Shown here: in pieces, positions 10,715 to 23,300 of the stretch
How positions within the stretch are numbered: the first letter of the stretch is position 1
Layout: the number at the start of each line of letters is the position of its first letter
Assembly (NCBI GenBank): GCA_932294295.1
Contig: OW028585.1
Span: forward strand, 25,516,313-25,580,312
Reading direction: 5' to 3'
DNA length: 64,000 nucleotides
DNA from: Alitta virens
Taxonomy: Eukaryota; Annelida; Polychaeta; Phyllodocida; Nereididae
Program-made: the position numbers and the translations under genes
The notes under the pieces: generated by a model
Database searches by the model: none
What the model was told of the DNA's origin: nothing
Seen by the model: the letters and a program-made list of their open reading frames with translations, nothing else

Positions 10715-13555
10715 AAAGGAAGAAAGAATGAAATAGAAATAAATTTAAGCAAAATAAAGAAAGTTCTTGAAACTAACTTGAGCTTGATATGGAAATATAC
10801 TAATAAGTGTCTTGGTCACACTCAGTGAATTAGGTGCTAAAAATAACTGCTGTAAAAGTCCCCAAGCTTCTGGCTCAGGCCTTCTAGACTAATTAGGGAA
10901 TCACTGAAGTGTGACCACTAATCCAATTAATTCTTAAGATCAAGAAAATAAATTTGAACATACCAGTTATTCATGGTGGAGCTTGAACAGCGTTTGAAAC
11001 CCTCTTTGCATTTTGAGCTATCAAAACATTCTGAGAAGTCTAAATACTAGATTATGACTTCTTATGAAAAGATGTCGAGGGTAAAGGAGGTGATTGCCAA
11101 AAACAAGGCAAAATTTTTTTTATTACCCACGTAAAAGGCAGTAATTTTTAGTCAGACCACGGATGTGTGCCAAGCAAGACTACAAAAGGAACTCAAATTG
11201 GGCATCTAATTTGATAGGTTAAATAACCAAGTACTAGTATGACGATTAAAATTTCCCATATATGCAATTGAGTGGCAATTGCTTTTTTTTTTTTATTTGC
11301 AGACATCCAGAAAGATGCAACAGGGAAGTACGACTTTGACGTATTTGTGACAATTGGAATAAAGAATAATTGCCCCCAATGGTGTAACCATCACACAGCC
11401 CGAAATATCAAATGAAGACATCTTTAATGAAGTGAAGGGAAATCATTAACAACATCCACTGCCCTGGACCCGATGAACCCTCTTTGGATGAGGGTATATA
11501 TCTTATTACTGATAAGGGGGGGGGGGGGTAGCTCTCCTGGTACTGAGCACTGAACAATGAGAAGGACTGGCTCTAAGAAAAAACGTGAACCTAAAAGAAA
11601 CATATTATCTGACGAGGAAGAGCCTGAAATCTAATAAAAAAGATATCCTAAAAAAGTTGTTTAAAGCTCAAAAGTATGGTGGCGCAAAGAGACAAACACT
11701 GTTTGCCAGTGGGACCCCTTTTCAGCTAATACTGATGGAGTATTCTCTGATCAAAAAGTAATGTTCTCCCATGTGTTTCTGTTGCAATCACAGCTAAGTC
11801 GATACAACTTTAAGCATATGATACATTGGGCAGAGGGCATAGCTAATGGTACAAACTCGGGGCCCTTTGATGAGCCCGATTGGTCAACACATGCATATGA
11901 CATGTCAGCCTCAATCTAAACCTACTATACGGTTGGCCTACTGTTGGTCAAATGTCATATCTTGTTGCACCAATGTTGGCCCAGTCAGGTTGTCTCTTTG
12001 TGCAGCCATACTTTTGAGTTTGAGCTATAAACACTGAAACAGATATTTCCCATGACGATGTTTGCCTTATAATAAGCTGATATACTACAGAACATAATAA
12101 TCACTATTGCACTATTTGGAGCACCAGAACTGTAGTTTCTATGCACATCTCCAGATCATACAGATGAAGGAGTTTTGCGCACATATTTTCGTGATACCGT
12201 AAGTCCTGTATAAATGCTAATAGCTTTTACCCCTTACATAAAAGGACATAGCTTTTGTCTGTAGACAGTAAGTACATAATAATGTTCACTGCCCAGACCA
12301 GCCAGACGCTGAGTGACGTGGCATGGAGTATTCTGTGATCCAAAATTAATGTCCTCCATATGTTTCTGTTGGGCAATCACAGTTTTGTTTTAGCTGTTCA
12401 CCAAAACCTAATGTTTAAATCAAATTGGTCTCACATGCACAATTCGGGCTTATTCGGAGAATATTTAGAGCTCCCCCAAATATCAACTTTTCTAGAAGCT
12501 GAGACATGGTAGATAAGTAAAATGCATGGCAATTTCAGGCACTTGTCACAGGCTCTCAGGTACTTTACTAATGATTTGGCATATTCTGCCTGTGGTAACG
12601 AATGTATTTTCTGTTTGGCTCTTGGAGGATATTTTTCTTATTGTTCTGAGCAGGTTATAACCAACGAAAATGTTAGCTAACTCCTGAATGAGAACTGTCC
12701 TCTAATTGCTTAATAATATAGCACTTAAACCAAACAATCAATCAAATTCGTAAATATGTCTTGTGGAGTATAAGTTAGTTATATACCTCATAGTCGGGCG
12801 CTAAGTAACAAAAATGTCAGTTAACTCCCTCCTATTCGGGATATAACTATGACAGACTTCTAACATAAGGCGTACTTGTTCTTACAGAATAAATTATATT
12901 ATGGATAGATATTCAAACAATTCGATTGTGTAAGATAATAAAAGAAAAGTAATATAATGAAATTAATAATGCATGTATAAAAGTTCAAAAATAAGTAATA
13001 ATGTGTTACACTTGGTTATGACGTCAGGTATATATTTATGTTAATTTCTGTTAATTTATGCTAATTGCAACAACTAATGGCATACCTCAAGGCAATTAAT
13101 GCTGCCTGACAGAGAGAACTCAGGCCTCTTTGTTAGAATTCACACTGTCTGACAGCAGCATTAGTTGAGAGTCACACATATTTTTCTTTTCTTGTTGAAA
13201 AGATGTCCATTGCATATACATATTTATAATGTAGATAGATTTCTTACATTTGCCAAGATTCATATTTTTTCAGTGGTGGTTGGTGTAAGTCGACTATAAG
13301 GTAGAAGTAGACAGAAGTGGCTGGCTTTAGCTAGTTATAGCTTCAGCCAGGACTAGGCTGCTGCAGCTGTCTAGAGTCAACCATATTTTATGAAGGTTTA
13401 TGGAGTACCTTGTAAACGAGGCCTCCCCTCACCCACCAAAGAAGTGGAGAAGTTTCATTTGGTATCTTCTAAGACATTTAAATTTACAAAGTAGAATATG
13501 CAGATCATAGAATAGTGCTGTAGAGCAACGGTTTGTACTTATACTCCAAGAACAC
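10715..13555. other. Intergenic DNA with decayed repeats
   Basis: No credible gene. There is a poly-G run at 11,516-11,528. A direct repeat pair shares GGAGTATTCT and ATGTGTTTCTGTTG/ATATGTTTCTGTTG (about 11,735-11,798 and 12,323-12,382). TTGGCC-rich sequence near 11,930-11,985 resembles that near 6,385-6,450. Confidence 0.45.
11300..11500 (+). mobile_element. Possible LINE reverse transcriptase remnant
   Basis: Two adjacent frames read ISNEDIFNEVK and then IINNIHCPGPDE, which resembles the block before the first RT motifs of non-LTR elements (a short helix followed by APGPDG). A frameshift and stops interrupt it. The match is short, so this is a tentative call. Confidence 0.3.
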
Positions 13556-13559
13556 TTAG

Positions 13560-13865
13560 GGTGGACACATACTGCCACCTAGCTGAGCGGTTGAGACCTG
13601 GGCTTCCAACCACTGGGCTTCCAACCACTGGGCTTCCAACCACTGGGCTTCCAACCACTGGGCTTCCAACCACTGGGCTTCCAACCACTGGGCTTCCAAC
13701 CACTGGGCTTCCAACCACTGGGCTTCCAACCACTGGGCTTCCAACCACTGGGCCCCGAGTTCAATTCCTGGTCAAGTCTATATAATAAGTTGGATGGCTG
13801 TTTCATCCATCATATCATGCCATGGTCCCTGCCTGTCCTAATTAGCCCCTAATCCAAGTGCAACT
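13560..13865 (+). mobile_element. SINE family 1 with an internal minisatellite expansion
   Basis: The head begins with an A-box-like AGCTGAGCGGTTGAG. The B box (GAGTTCAATTCC) and body (TTGGATGGCTGTTTCATCC, CATGGTCCCTGCCTGTCC, TAATTAGCCC) follow only after ten tandem copies of a 15-mer. The insertion point is the anticodon-arm region of the tRNA-like head. Confidence 0.9.
13599..13748 (+). repeat. 15-bp minisatellite, 10 perfect units
   Basis: The unit TGGGCTTCCAACCAC is repeated ten times without a substitution (150 bp). In the unexpanded SINE at 60.63 kb the same segment occurs once (TGGGCTTCCAACCGC). It contains the CTTCCAA loop typical of a tRNA-Gly(TCC)-like anticodon arm. Frames through it on both strands are artefacts. 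Confidence 0.98.
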
Positions 13866-13994
13866 ACACTTTCTTCTTTTACTTTATCAAGATTTCGTAG
13901 TTATGAGTGTTCATGCCTGTTAATGCCTGCCTGGCAAGTTTATATGACCAGCAGCCAGAGGCAGAAGTACTGATGAGAGGATAAGGTTTGGAGT

Positions 13995-14195
13995 CCACAC
14001 GTACCATGCAACACATTTATCCCATGGGTGGGTCATTAAATTCTGACACTGAGTACAAGGCACCTCCAATTTAATGTCTCATATGATCAACATCTAGCTG
14101 AGACATAGCCATTGACCAGAGTCAGCAAATGTTCGGAAGTTCTAACTGGTGTGGAATTGGCAGATACCTTAACCATGAGGCCATGCGACTGCTTA
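13995..14195 (-). mobile_element. SINE family 2, minus-strand copy
   Basis: Reverse-complemented, it has an A-box-like TGGCCTCATGGTTAAGG, a degenerate B box, then GAGAC...TTGGAGGTGCCTTGTACT and CAGTGTC. The last part matches the plus-strand copy at 17.37-17.53 kb. Confidence 0.7.
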
Positions 14196-14607
14196 GAAAT
14201 ATCTGAAATGATTGAAATTTTGATACATCTAATAGTTGAATGCACTCTTCCAGACATGTGGTGCCACTGTGCCAGTTAAAAGTCAGATCCAGAAGGATAA
14301 TACACAGATCAAGTATATACTAGAGTGCTGTGTGCATAATGACTGCCTTTAGAGATTGCAAAAGGTTAATTAGCTTAAACACTGAATTAATGCAAGGTGT
14401 TTTTCTTAGTGTATATTTAAGTAGGAACACTTGGCATCCATTTCTTGTGAGGCCAACCCTACTGCAAGACCAGATCATTAGGGAAATTATTTATAATCGC
14501 AAAATGCAGATTGGTCCAACATTTGTGGCCTCTATTGGGTCAAAAGAGTATAATTATATAAACCAAATTATACTCCATCAAGATAGTTTTCTATTGTTCT
14601 GACAGGG

Positions 14608-14650
14608 ACATCCCAGATAGCATTCCACATCGGGCCAATCCTTTTTTATG
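14608..14650 (+). repeat. One end of a CCCAGATAGCATTCC MITE
   Basis: It has the terminal motif CCCAGATAGCATTCCACATCG only. No mirrored end is found within 200 bp. Confidence 0.5.
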
Positions 14651-14679
14651 GGCAAAAGAGGTCATATCTGGTGGGTTCC

Positions 14680-15848
14680 CCTTCTAAATAAACACTATAT
14701 CTTGGCACTGTTAGAATTGTTACAGAGAAACAAGTTTTCTCAGTTTGAAGCTGGATGTGTACTCGTTATAAAATTATGGACATTGCAACTGTTGAACTGA
14801 CGACATTGTTATGACATGATGACTTAGTCTCGTTCTGAATAACTAAAGTGAGTGTAACAGGCGCTGTGATTGGCCAGTGATGCGATGAAAACAGCGATAA
14901 TCGGTGAAATCAAAGTAACAGGCACTGTGATTGGCCAATGATGCGATGAAAACGGCGATAATAGGTGAAATCATAGGTGAAATCAATTTTTATCCAGTTC
15001 CGGTTGGCTTGTCCATTGCGTAGCCACTCATCTAGGTGAAGTGAGCAAAGCTCGGCGCCTGTGGCGCCGATCAGCTTCGCTCATAGTATCTGACTACCAC
15101 ACTGACTACCAACATCACAGATCACTACTCAAATATCCTAGTTTATATGTAGCGGTCAATTTACCAGCTCAAGACTAATTTTATTTGACAAAATGGTCAG
15201 GGTAGGCCTTAATGTTTGCCAGGCTATTAAGTAAGTTATTTAAATCAGCTTCCTCACTGACTGCCCTAACTATAGTACACATCGTACCCCCCCCCCCCCA
15301 TGTAGATTTTTGAATTTTCAAAATTGGACAATAAATAATGATTTTAGTGTCAGACCTGCTCAGGAATTGTAATGTGTACCTTCAGCCACCAGGGGCACTG
15401 CAGTCGCTTACACTGGCCCCCTATGTGGGATATGGTCTCATCATAACAATGTGGATGACTGGCATGAACGTCGTTTCAAGATCATTCATCAAATATACTA
15501 GGCTCCCTCTTAATAAAGATATTCTATGTACCGCTAAAATTGTTACAGTCAGGTAAACAAGTTTTTTCTAAATTTCTAAGTTTGAAGCTGGATGTGTACT
15601 CGTTATGAAATTATGGACATCGCAACTGTTGAACTGACAACGTTGTTATGACGTTATGACGTAGTTTCGTTCTGGACCACTGGGCAAAAAAACGTATTAG
15701 GTTGATCTTCCATAGGATTACATGTATATTGATTTTTGGGACACTTCCGGTTCGGCATGACCACTGTGTAGCCTCTTTTTGGGACCTCTCTCTACGGGAA
15801 GTGAGCTTTGCTCACGGCCTTTGGCCATGACGAGCTTCACTCATATTA
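14680..15848 (+). repeat. Two diverged copies of one repeat module, each ending in a hairpin
   Basis: Module 1 (14,680-15,080) and module 2 (15,505-15,848) share GTTTGAAGCTGGATGTGTAC, TCGTTAT(A/G)AAATTATGGACAT and CAACTGTTGAACTGAC. Each ends in a stem-loop: GGCGCC-TGT-GGCGCC in module 1 and GGCC-TTT-GGCC in module 2, both bounded by GTGAGC and a GCTTC(G/A)CTCAT copy. Module 1 also contains a 61-bp direct repeat starting at 14,854 and 14,915 (GTAACAGGC(G/A)CTGTGATTGG). A poly-C run lies at 15,286-15,299. Confidence 0.75.
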
Positions 15849-16526
15849 CTTTGGTGAAGATCCGCTTATTCAGTTATGTTTAATTCACTGTCCTCATTTA
15901 ATAAAATACGGTCGACTGTCCTCATTCGCACCTTGATGGCAAAGTTCCAAATAAAACTAATGCTTGAGAGTAAACACCATTCAAGATGTTATATTGCTTT
16001 TACCATTTTACTACTTACTTTCATATTTGGTTCCACATATTCTTTGTTACTTAAACTTCCTCTTGAGCCACTGCCAGAAATGGAATGACGTAGACTCAAC
16101 TGCACTGCATATACATTGGCGTCTGCAGAAAACTTTCCAGAGGGGAGAACAGTTTATGGATGTGCATGGAATTGCAGGTGGCACTCAGGACAAACCCAAG
16201 AGTAAAACACCTATAAGATTAGGGACATGGAACAAGGACATAAGACAGTAATGCATATACAGCTGTATGTACATTGTTGTATGTGTGTCCATATGAATGC
16301 AATTTCTGCCCAGACTGCACTTGAAAATATGTCAGGCCCATAGAAGTAAAAATGGGCAATAAATCTTCGGCACGGATTGTCACATGACACATTCTTCCTT
16401 ATAACTTCATGCGCAGACCTGGTTGAGATCCACTTTGATGGATATTCGTTTGTCAGGTTTGTGCATGATGAGTGCACGAAAGTTCGGAGAGGCAGCACAA
16501 ATGAAAATGCTTTCATTAAAGCAGTT

Positions 16527-16634
16527 CCCAGATAGCATTCCAAATCGGTCCAGCATCGTTTTCATATAGGCCGCTGTCATTACACATCGAATTAACATCG
16601 CTTACATTTAAAAATATTCGGAATGCTGTCTGGG
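16527..16634. mobile_element. MITE of 108 bp with CCCAGATAGC inverted termini
   Basis: It starts CCCAGATAGCATTCCAAATCG and ends in the near inverse ATTCGGAATGCTGTCTGGG. The core is short and AT-rich with CATCG motifs. It belongs to the same family as the element at 36.54 kb. Confidence 0.85.
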
Positions 16635-17370
16635 TATTTCAAATTTTGATTATTACCTCAGAAGATTAAAATGTATCTTACTTCAAAGACCCCAATTGAT
16701 AAAATTATGAGATGTACTCTTTTTCCTGAAACCCGTTAGAATGATAAACCATGAAGCATTAAAGACTTCTTCAAAAAGTACAGTAAAGAGAAAGTGTTTG
16801 TGTAGCAAACACATGGAAAGATCTCCCTCACATAGGGAGGACTCATTCTACGAACCAACGCATGAACTGGCGATCCGTACGATTTCTGAGGCGCTCGTTT
16901 TTTAGACCGGTCTATGTGTGTACGCAATGTTCAGTTCACCCGAAGCAGCCCGTTTAAAATTGTCCAGGTTGTCAAGATCCACAACTGTCTACAGTTAGTT
17001 TAACAAAAGACGGTCGACTGTAGCTGTCTGGACTGAACTGTACCTAGCTGTGGTCTAAATATGCTAGAGCCAGCTGCTTCTGTCCACTTCTATAGCTAAT
17101 AATCTGCTTACATCTATCACCAGACAAATATTAACCTTGGTAACTGATAGAAATTAATCTAATATATCATAAATATGTACTTTTAGATCCGGTTTTGAGT
17201 AGCCAGCTATTACAGCTTTGTCTAGTTTCAATTGGACGGCCGTTTTTAATAAAACTAACTGTATCTCGGTTTCAACCGGGTGCCGGTAGGCTGGGCCACA
17301 AATCAAGTCCTCCCATATTCCGGCATCTGTCTGTAAGTCCACTGCCCAGCTCTACTGAACATAATGCTGA

Positions 17371-17528
17371 AGTTCCATTGTTCGATCCTCAGCTGGGGCC
17401 CTCTTTATGAGCTACATCTTGGCTGGATGACGATCGCATGAGACCTTAGATTGGAGGTGCCTTGTACTGAGTGTCTAAACTCTCTATGCTTGGGCAAGAC
17501 CCCACCGACGGTGTGAATGTGTCACCTC
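17371..17528 (+). mobile_element. SINE family 2, 5'-truncated copy
   Basis: It has a B-box-like TGTTCGATCCTCAG, then GAGCTACATCTTGGCTGGAT and the tail TTGGAGGTGCCTTGTACTGA. This shares the body with 2.60 kb and the tail with 14.0 kb. No convincing A box precedes it. Confidence 0.65.
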
Positions 17529-17529
17529 G

Positions 17530-20350
17530 ACAAAAAGTTAATAGATTAATTTATTTTCTCAGTCGCTACTTTCATGAATTTCAAAAATGAACACTGCAAA
17601 ATTGTATTGGATTTCCCAGCACCCTGACTTCCAAGTATACTATTATAAGGCAAATTTTTAAATTCCATGCTATAAAGTTGTGGGAAAGAAGTAGGTTACC
17701 ACTCAATACTAAAAACTCACTAGATGTCAGGACATGTTAAGCCACCTTGTGGGAAAGGACAGAATCATTCAATGTTTTAATACACTAACAAACAATATAG
17801 AGACCCCTAAAAGACACAAAATGCTGATTCCTTTAAAGCTACATGTTAAATGATTATAGAGTGGTCTCTGAGAAATCCCAAAAATGTACTGAATAATTTC
17901 TCCCGTTGTATACATACGTTAAATTATAATGTTTTGAGCTTTTGGTTTTTTACAGTATATATTGCCTATATTGAAGATTTAGCCATGTGTACGTATTTCT
18001 CGGTCTGGTCACAATAAACCTGTACACAGCATTATGTTCTGTGTTATACTATATTATATTTATTCATAGCACAGGGTATGTTAATTTGATAATACAATGT
18101 ATTATTGCTGATTCAAGTGGGTACGTTACCTTTAATGGGTACATTATAAGTACAAAATAATTAGCATTTTCAAGAGTTATGCGTGGCCAAAAAAATATAT
18201 ATATATCAAAAAATTCTTGTATTGTTTTTGCTACACTTGAAAGGATATAGATTTTGATATAATAATTTTCCCTATTTCTCATAGCATGTATTTGGTATTT
18301 TTTTATACCTGGGCCTAGGCTTTTAACAAGTAAAGAACTATCATACTATGTTCTATGACAGACCAGGTATAATTAAGTGAACGAATGGTCTGAAGATTGA
18401 AAATATATGGGGCAGGGAGGGGGATTTTGCAAGGCCTGAATTTGCACTATAATCCCACTTTTCTCGGCTTCTACTGGTCGGATCTTTACCAAATTTGGTT
18501 TGTAAGTTGCGCTTTTGTATCGCGGTTCTAATGGTGTGCCATTTATAGCTCTAATCCCAAAACTGTACGAAAGTTTTGCAGGATTTTCCCATGTATTAAA
18601 GTGTTTACATTGTAGGCAAACCAGGTATCTATTCTTTTTTCGAAAAAGAATATTCTTGTTATAAATGAACACAGTTCGATAATCATTTAATGTCTCACTT
18701 CTAGAAACCTCTAATTCATTAAATTATTGTTCTGTTTAGGCTCATAACATAAGCACACAAGTGGCTCAGTCACTTAATTTCATTGTGTTATGAAAGGACT
18801 ATTTAGTTTGTAAGCTGGGGCATTGTACGTTAGGAGCATTGAATATTATAGGCATAATAACGCTCGGGACACCAATTTTGTCTTCTTCTTGGGACTCCTA
18901 CTACCCTGGAAACAAGGAACTTTGAAAATAGTCTGGAATGATACGGAGGACACTAATACCACGATTTTATGTTATTATCTTTTTTATAATTCGTAAAAAT
19001 CTGATTAATAAATAGAGCATAACACTCTGGACAAAATAAGCTTCAAACTGATTGATGAATACCAGTAAATTAGGAAAAGAGCTTAATAAAACTTTGAGCT
19101 GCAGATATTTTCACAACTATCATTGCTATCTCTCAGCAAAATTTCAGCAATCTATATGCTAGATGGATTGGATAATTTCTTCGATAATACATTCAAAGTG
19201 GAAATTTTACCTATATTTCATATAGAGAGTCTCCTTTGCAAGTTGAACATTAAGTTGATACAGTAAAGAATAAATAAATTATTTCAGCTAAATGTCACAC
19301 AAAAAAATTGTAAAAATGCCGTTTTTCTGCTGTTCATTTGGTTATAAAATCAAAACAGTTTACTTGATTTGCCTCAAGTATTCAGAGAATGCTCACAACA
19401 TCTACCAAGTATAAGATAGATGTAAATAACAACTAAAATATTTGCATAGTATAGCTATATTTAATGTGAAATTAAATATGACATCAAAGGCTTCATTATT
19501 TTTGCACTAGGTGTTTTTCTCAGTTTATGTTAGAGTATGTCTCTATATTTGATGGAATTGATCACACCCTTACTTGTCCAGTTTGATTTCTTGTGTGTGC
19601 AGAATTGTATGTTCATAAATAAGCTGTCTTAATTTCTTTTTGATAAAATGCACATTTTATGAGAAAAAAAAAGAAGAAAATAAAAGAATCTAATTAAGGA
19701 CCACTAAACATTTAGAGAACCACTGAAAATTATAGATGTGAGCTTTGTTTGTATTCGTTATTTCATAGTTTGGAAATCCTGAAATAATGAATTGAGGTTA
19801 AATTTAATTAGGAAGCAGTGAGTTTAAGAGCTTGTCGGTAACTAGCAATAAATCTCATTGTGTTACGCATAACATTACTGTATAATTATTTTTGCTCACA
19901 ATGCTAGGCTTATTAACAATAAAGGGCTAGAGACAAGCCCTTAAATAACTAGATAGCTTTTATTTTCTGCATTGTGTGGGCACTTAATCGCTAGGAAAAA
20001 TAATTTTATTGAATACAATCATGCATATATCCAGAAAACGTGACACCATTGGACCAACTAAACGTGTAGGTGAGAGGTAATTGTTCAAAGTTAAAGAAAG
20101 AAGCAAATAAACTATTTCAAATTCAAGCAAGCTTTCAGTTAACAGTGCATAAAAAGTTGGCATTGCAAAAGAAGAGGGTCAAGGTTCGTTGCTTGAACGA
20201 ACCAGGTTTTGCTTTGTAACCAAGTAACCAAGACCAAGGTACACCAAGGAACAGAGAATGACTACTCTGATACAAGGTATAGGTTTAGTGAAGCCTTCAG
20301 TCATATTTAGATCATTGGAACAGAACTTTTAATACATGACCATTCACCAG
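17530..20350. other. Intergenic DNA upstream of sulfotransferase gene 1
   Basis: AT-rich, with no credible exon, SINE or TIR element. The region just upstream of the gene 1 start codon has no convincing TATA box. Untranslated first exons farther upstream cannot be excluded. Confidence 0.4.
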
Positions 20351-20351
20351 G

Positions 20352-23300
20352 ATGATACTTAGGAGTAACAGACGACTATGTCTGGGGGGGTCTGTGGTGG
20401 CCTCCTTTTTTGTCTGTTTCTATTTATTTCAACAAAGTGGAATGATTGAACCATCAAAAGGTAACATTACTGCCATTTCACTAACCACGTACACACATGT
20501 TAATTTTATTCTATTTGGCTTGATACGTCATGCTTTTAACTTAAACTGATTGGCTATCAACAGGTACACGTCATGGCCTTATTTACATATTCATTTATGC
20601 AAATTGACTAATCTGACGTACTCAAGTACTCAAGTGGTCTCCACCAATTATATCAACTGATTTGTCCACGTATTAACCTGGATATGAGTGAAATTTAGCG
20701 AAGATAGCTCTGTGAATGTGGTTAGTGAAATGGCATCTCCTTCGAAACATGCAGCTGTGTGCCACTGTTATGTCTCTTCCGTTTATGATGTCTCAATAGT
20801 TGTTTAAACCTTTAGCGAACAAGTTCGAAGAGGGTTATTGTTATCACTTGGAAAATTTCATGTCCGTCTGACGGGCGGGCGATATCGTAACACTTTCGTT
20901 TCCGGAGCAGAATTCTAACACTAATGCACTTACCCTAACGAAATTTTGTACTAACTCGTTATGAAGAAACAATAATTCGTTAAAACGAAATAGGAATTCA
21001 TTCAAATGAAATACTTATTTAGTTTAGACGAAATAGCCTATTCCCAATGTCTAGCCATCCTGCATTTCCATTCACTGTGCAATTTCTCCCATAACATTAC
21101 GCCATTTTTCATCCAATTTGTATGATATACATTTCTCTTTATTGAACGACTGTCAAATGGGTGTCTGCCTTGGTATTAGACTAAGACTTGTACAGTATAT
21201 ATATGTTCTATTCGACAGCTTCATGTCATTCATGACATATGAGTCACAATGTAAACAGAAAATACAAAGTAAATGACATACAGTAATTAAAGATTAATAG
21301 AAAAGTAGTAAATAAAACTAGGTTCCAGCTACCATAAAGATTTGTTACAATACAATAGCAACATAATAATGTACACTTTTCAATTTAAAGCTCAATCTTG
21401 TTATATCTATATATATATATACATCTTACAGCATTATCCATAACAAATGATCTAACAACACCGAACATTAGTACAATGTGTTATTATTAGACTGTTGAAT
21501 GCTGGGCAACTGATTTAGACTGTGTAATTCTTCTGGCCATATGTCAGCAACAGTTTAATGTATCAATACGTGGTATAGCTCATTGTTTAGAGTTGATCAA
21601 GACCAAGAAAATGAGCTATAGAACATAAGTGTATGTTGGGCAGTGTCCATTTATGTGTATTTTGTTTAAACAAATTAGTATTCCATTTAAACGAATTAGT
21701 TATTTCGTTTAAACGAATTGGTTATTTTATGTAAACCAATTAGTATTTCATGTAAATGAAATAAAAAAAAATAGACTGCGCTGCAGCTTAACCCTCAGCG
21801 AATCCCACATAGCACACAGTCAGCATTAAAATTGTTGAGTGTTTGTCCAAGTCCAAGATGTCCTATGTCCTATTTTTTGAACTCCTGAATTTTTTTATTG
21901 TTCATTATATTCTGTTAAGTGTGAAATAATACAGTGTTCCCGTGGGTTATAATGTCTTACAAATATCTTACTTATTAACAGCAATCCATTCTGTTCAGAG
22001 TGACCCCCAAGTGAGCACAAAAAGTATTGTCTTTCTTTTTCCTGCCATTTAATTGTTCTGTTTCAAAGAGTTTATGCACAATAAGGAGTATTCAGTTCGC
22101 TAGAAATGTCAACACAATAGCAAGTTCCTTTAACTAATCTACAACTAACATAATCATGTATATGCCCAAAAAAGTCATATATGGGCTATGGCAATGATCC
22201 TAAGGAATATATAGGAAATTCAGCAACAATGTTATGCCACATAAAGATGTTTGGTATAATTTCATACAAATTGAACCTTCAAGGTTTGTATTTACTTGTA
22301 TTTAAATAAATAAAGTCTAAATACGAATAAATACAAAATCTTAAAGGTTTATTTCTTATGGAACACACCCATTTTAATGCCTTTGTAAGTCAAAATAATT
22401 TTTGCTCGCTGTTTAAATTTAGCTGGCAACTGACGGAACTATATATTATCAATTGCCATATTCCCTTCAGTTACTGAATTGTTGGGTTGCTGATTTGCAT
22501 TAAATCTATGGCATTTAAATTAGTATTTAAAACCGAACACTTTACAGGTGTATATGAAAAAAAAACAATAATAAGTATTGGAGTTAAGATTATTATGAAA
22601 TTGCTAATTATAAACAAAAACTATTGAATGGGTTGAGCATGGCAATACTATGATCAAATATTTAATAATTGCCCATGAATTGTATAATATGGGATGCTAA
22701 GGAATATGAAGGAAGGAACACAATCTTTTTTTTTCCGGATTTTTCAATATTATGAACAAAATAAGAATGATGAAACAATTGTCAAAAAGAAGCTTAAAAG
22801 TGAAAGTACTATAATCTATATATATCATTGGCAAAATGTTACTAATGTAAGGATCATAGAGTCATTGATATGAGGGTTTGAAAGAGTACCTGTCCAAATT
22901 TTCATATTTTCCTTATTAAATAAAATTATATGTCATAAATGGTCATGAAACCCCAAAAAGGCCTTACTAAGTTTTGTATGCATGTAGTGTGTGAGGCCTG
23001 CTCTGGAAACAGAAATGTTCATTTTTTTTAAATTTTTATCTAAATATTTCAAAACACAGATCAGATATATAAATGTGACTATCACAGTGCACAACTAAAC
23101 TATATAGAGTAATAACATATACAATTTTTTTTAGGGTAAGTGCATTAATGGTGGAGCTCTGCTCCGAAAACACAATTTAAAACTATTTTTAGTATTGTTT
23201 TCAGATTTTCCATTATTTTGTAATTAGCATGAAATGAATATCAAAATGAAGTTTAAAAAGTGAAAATACTATAATTTAGATATGCTACTGATACAATTCA

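Noticed and set aside
13539..13806. Frames with repeated VVGSP, TGLPT, LEAQW or GWKPS units on both strands
   Set aside because: All are the ten-unit 15-bp minisatellite read in different frames. The unit length is a multiple of three, so every frame stays open.
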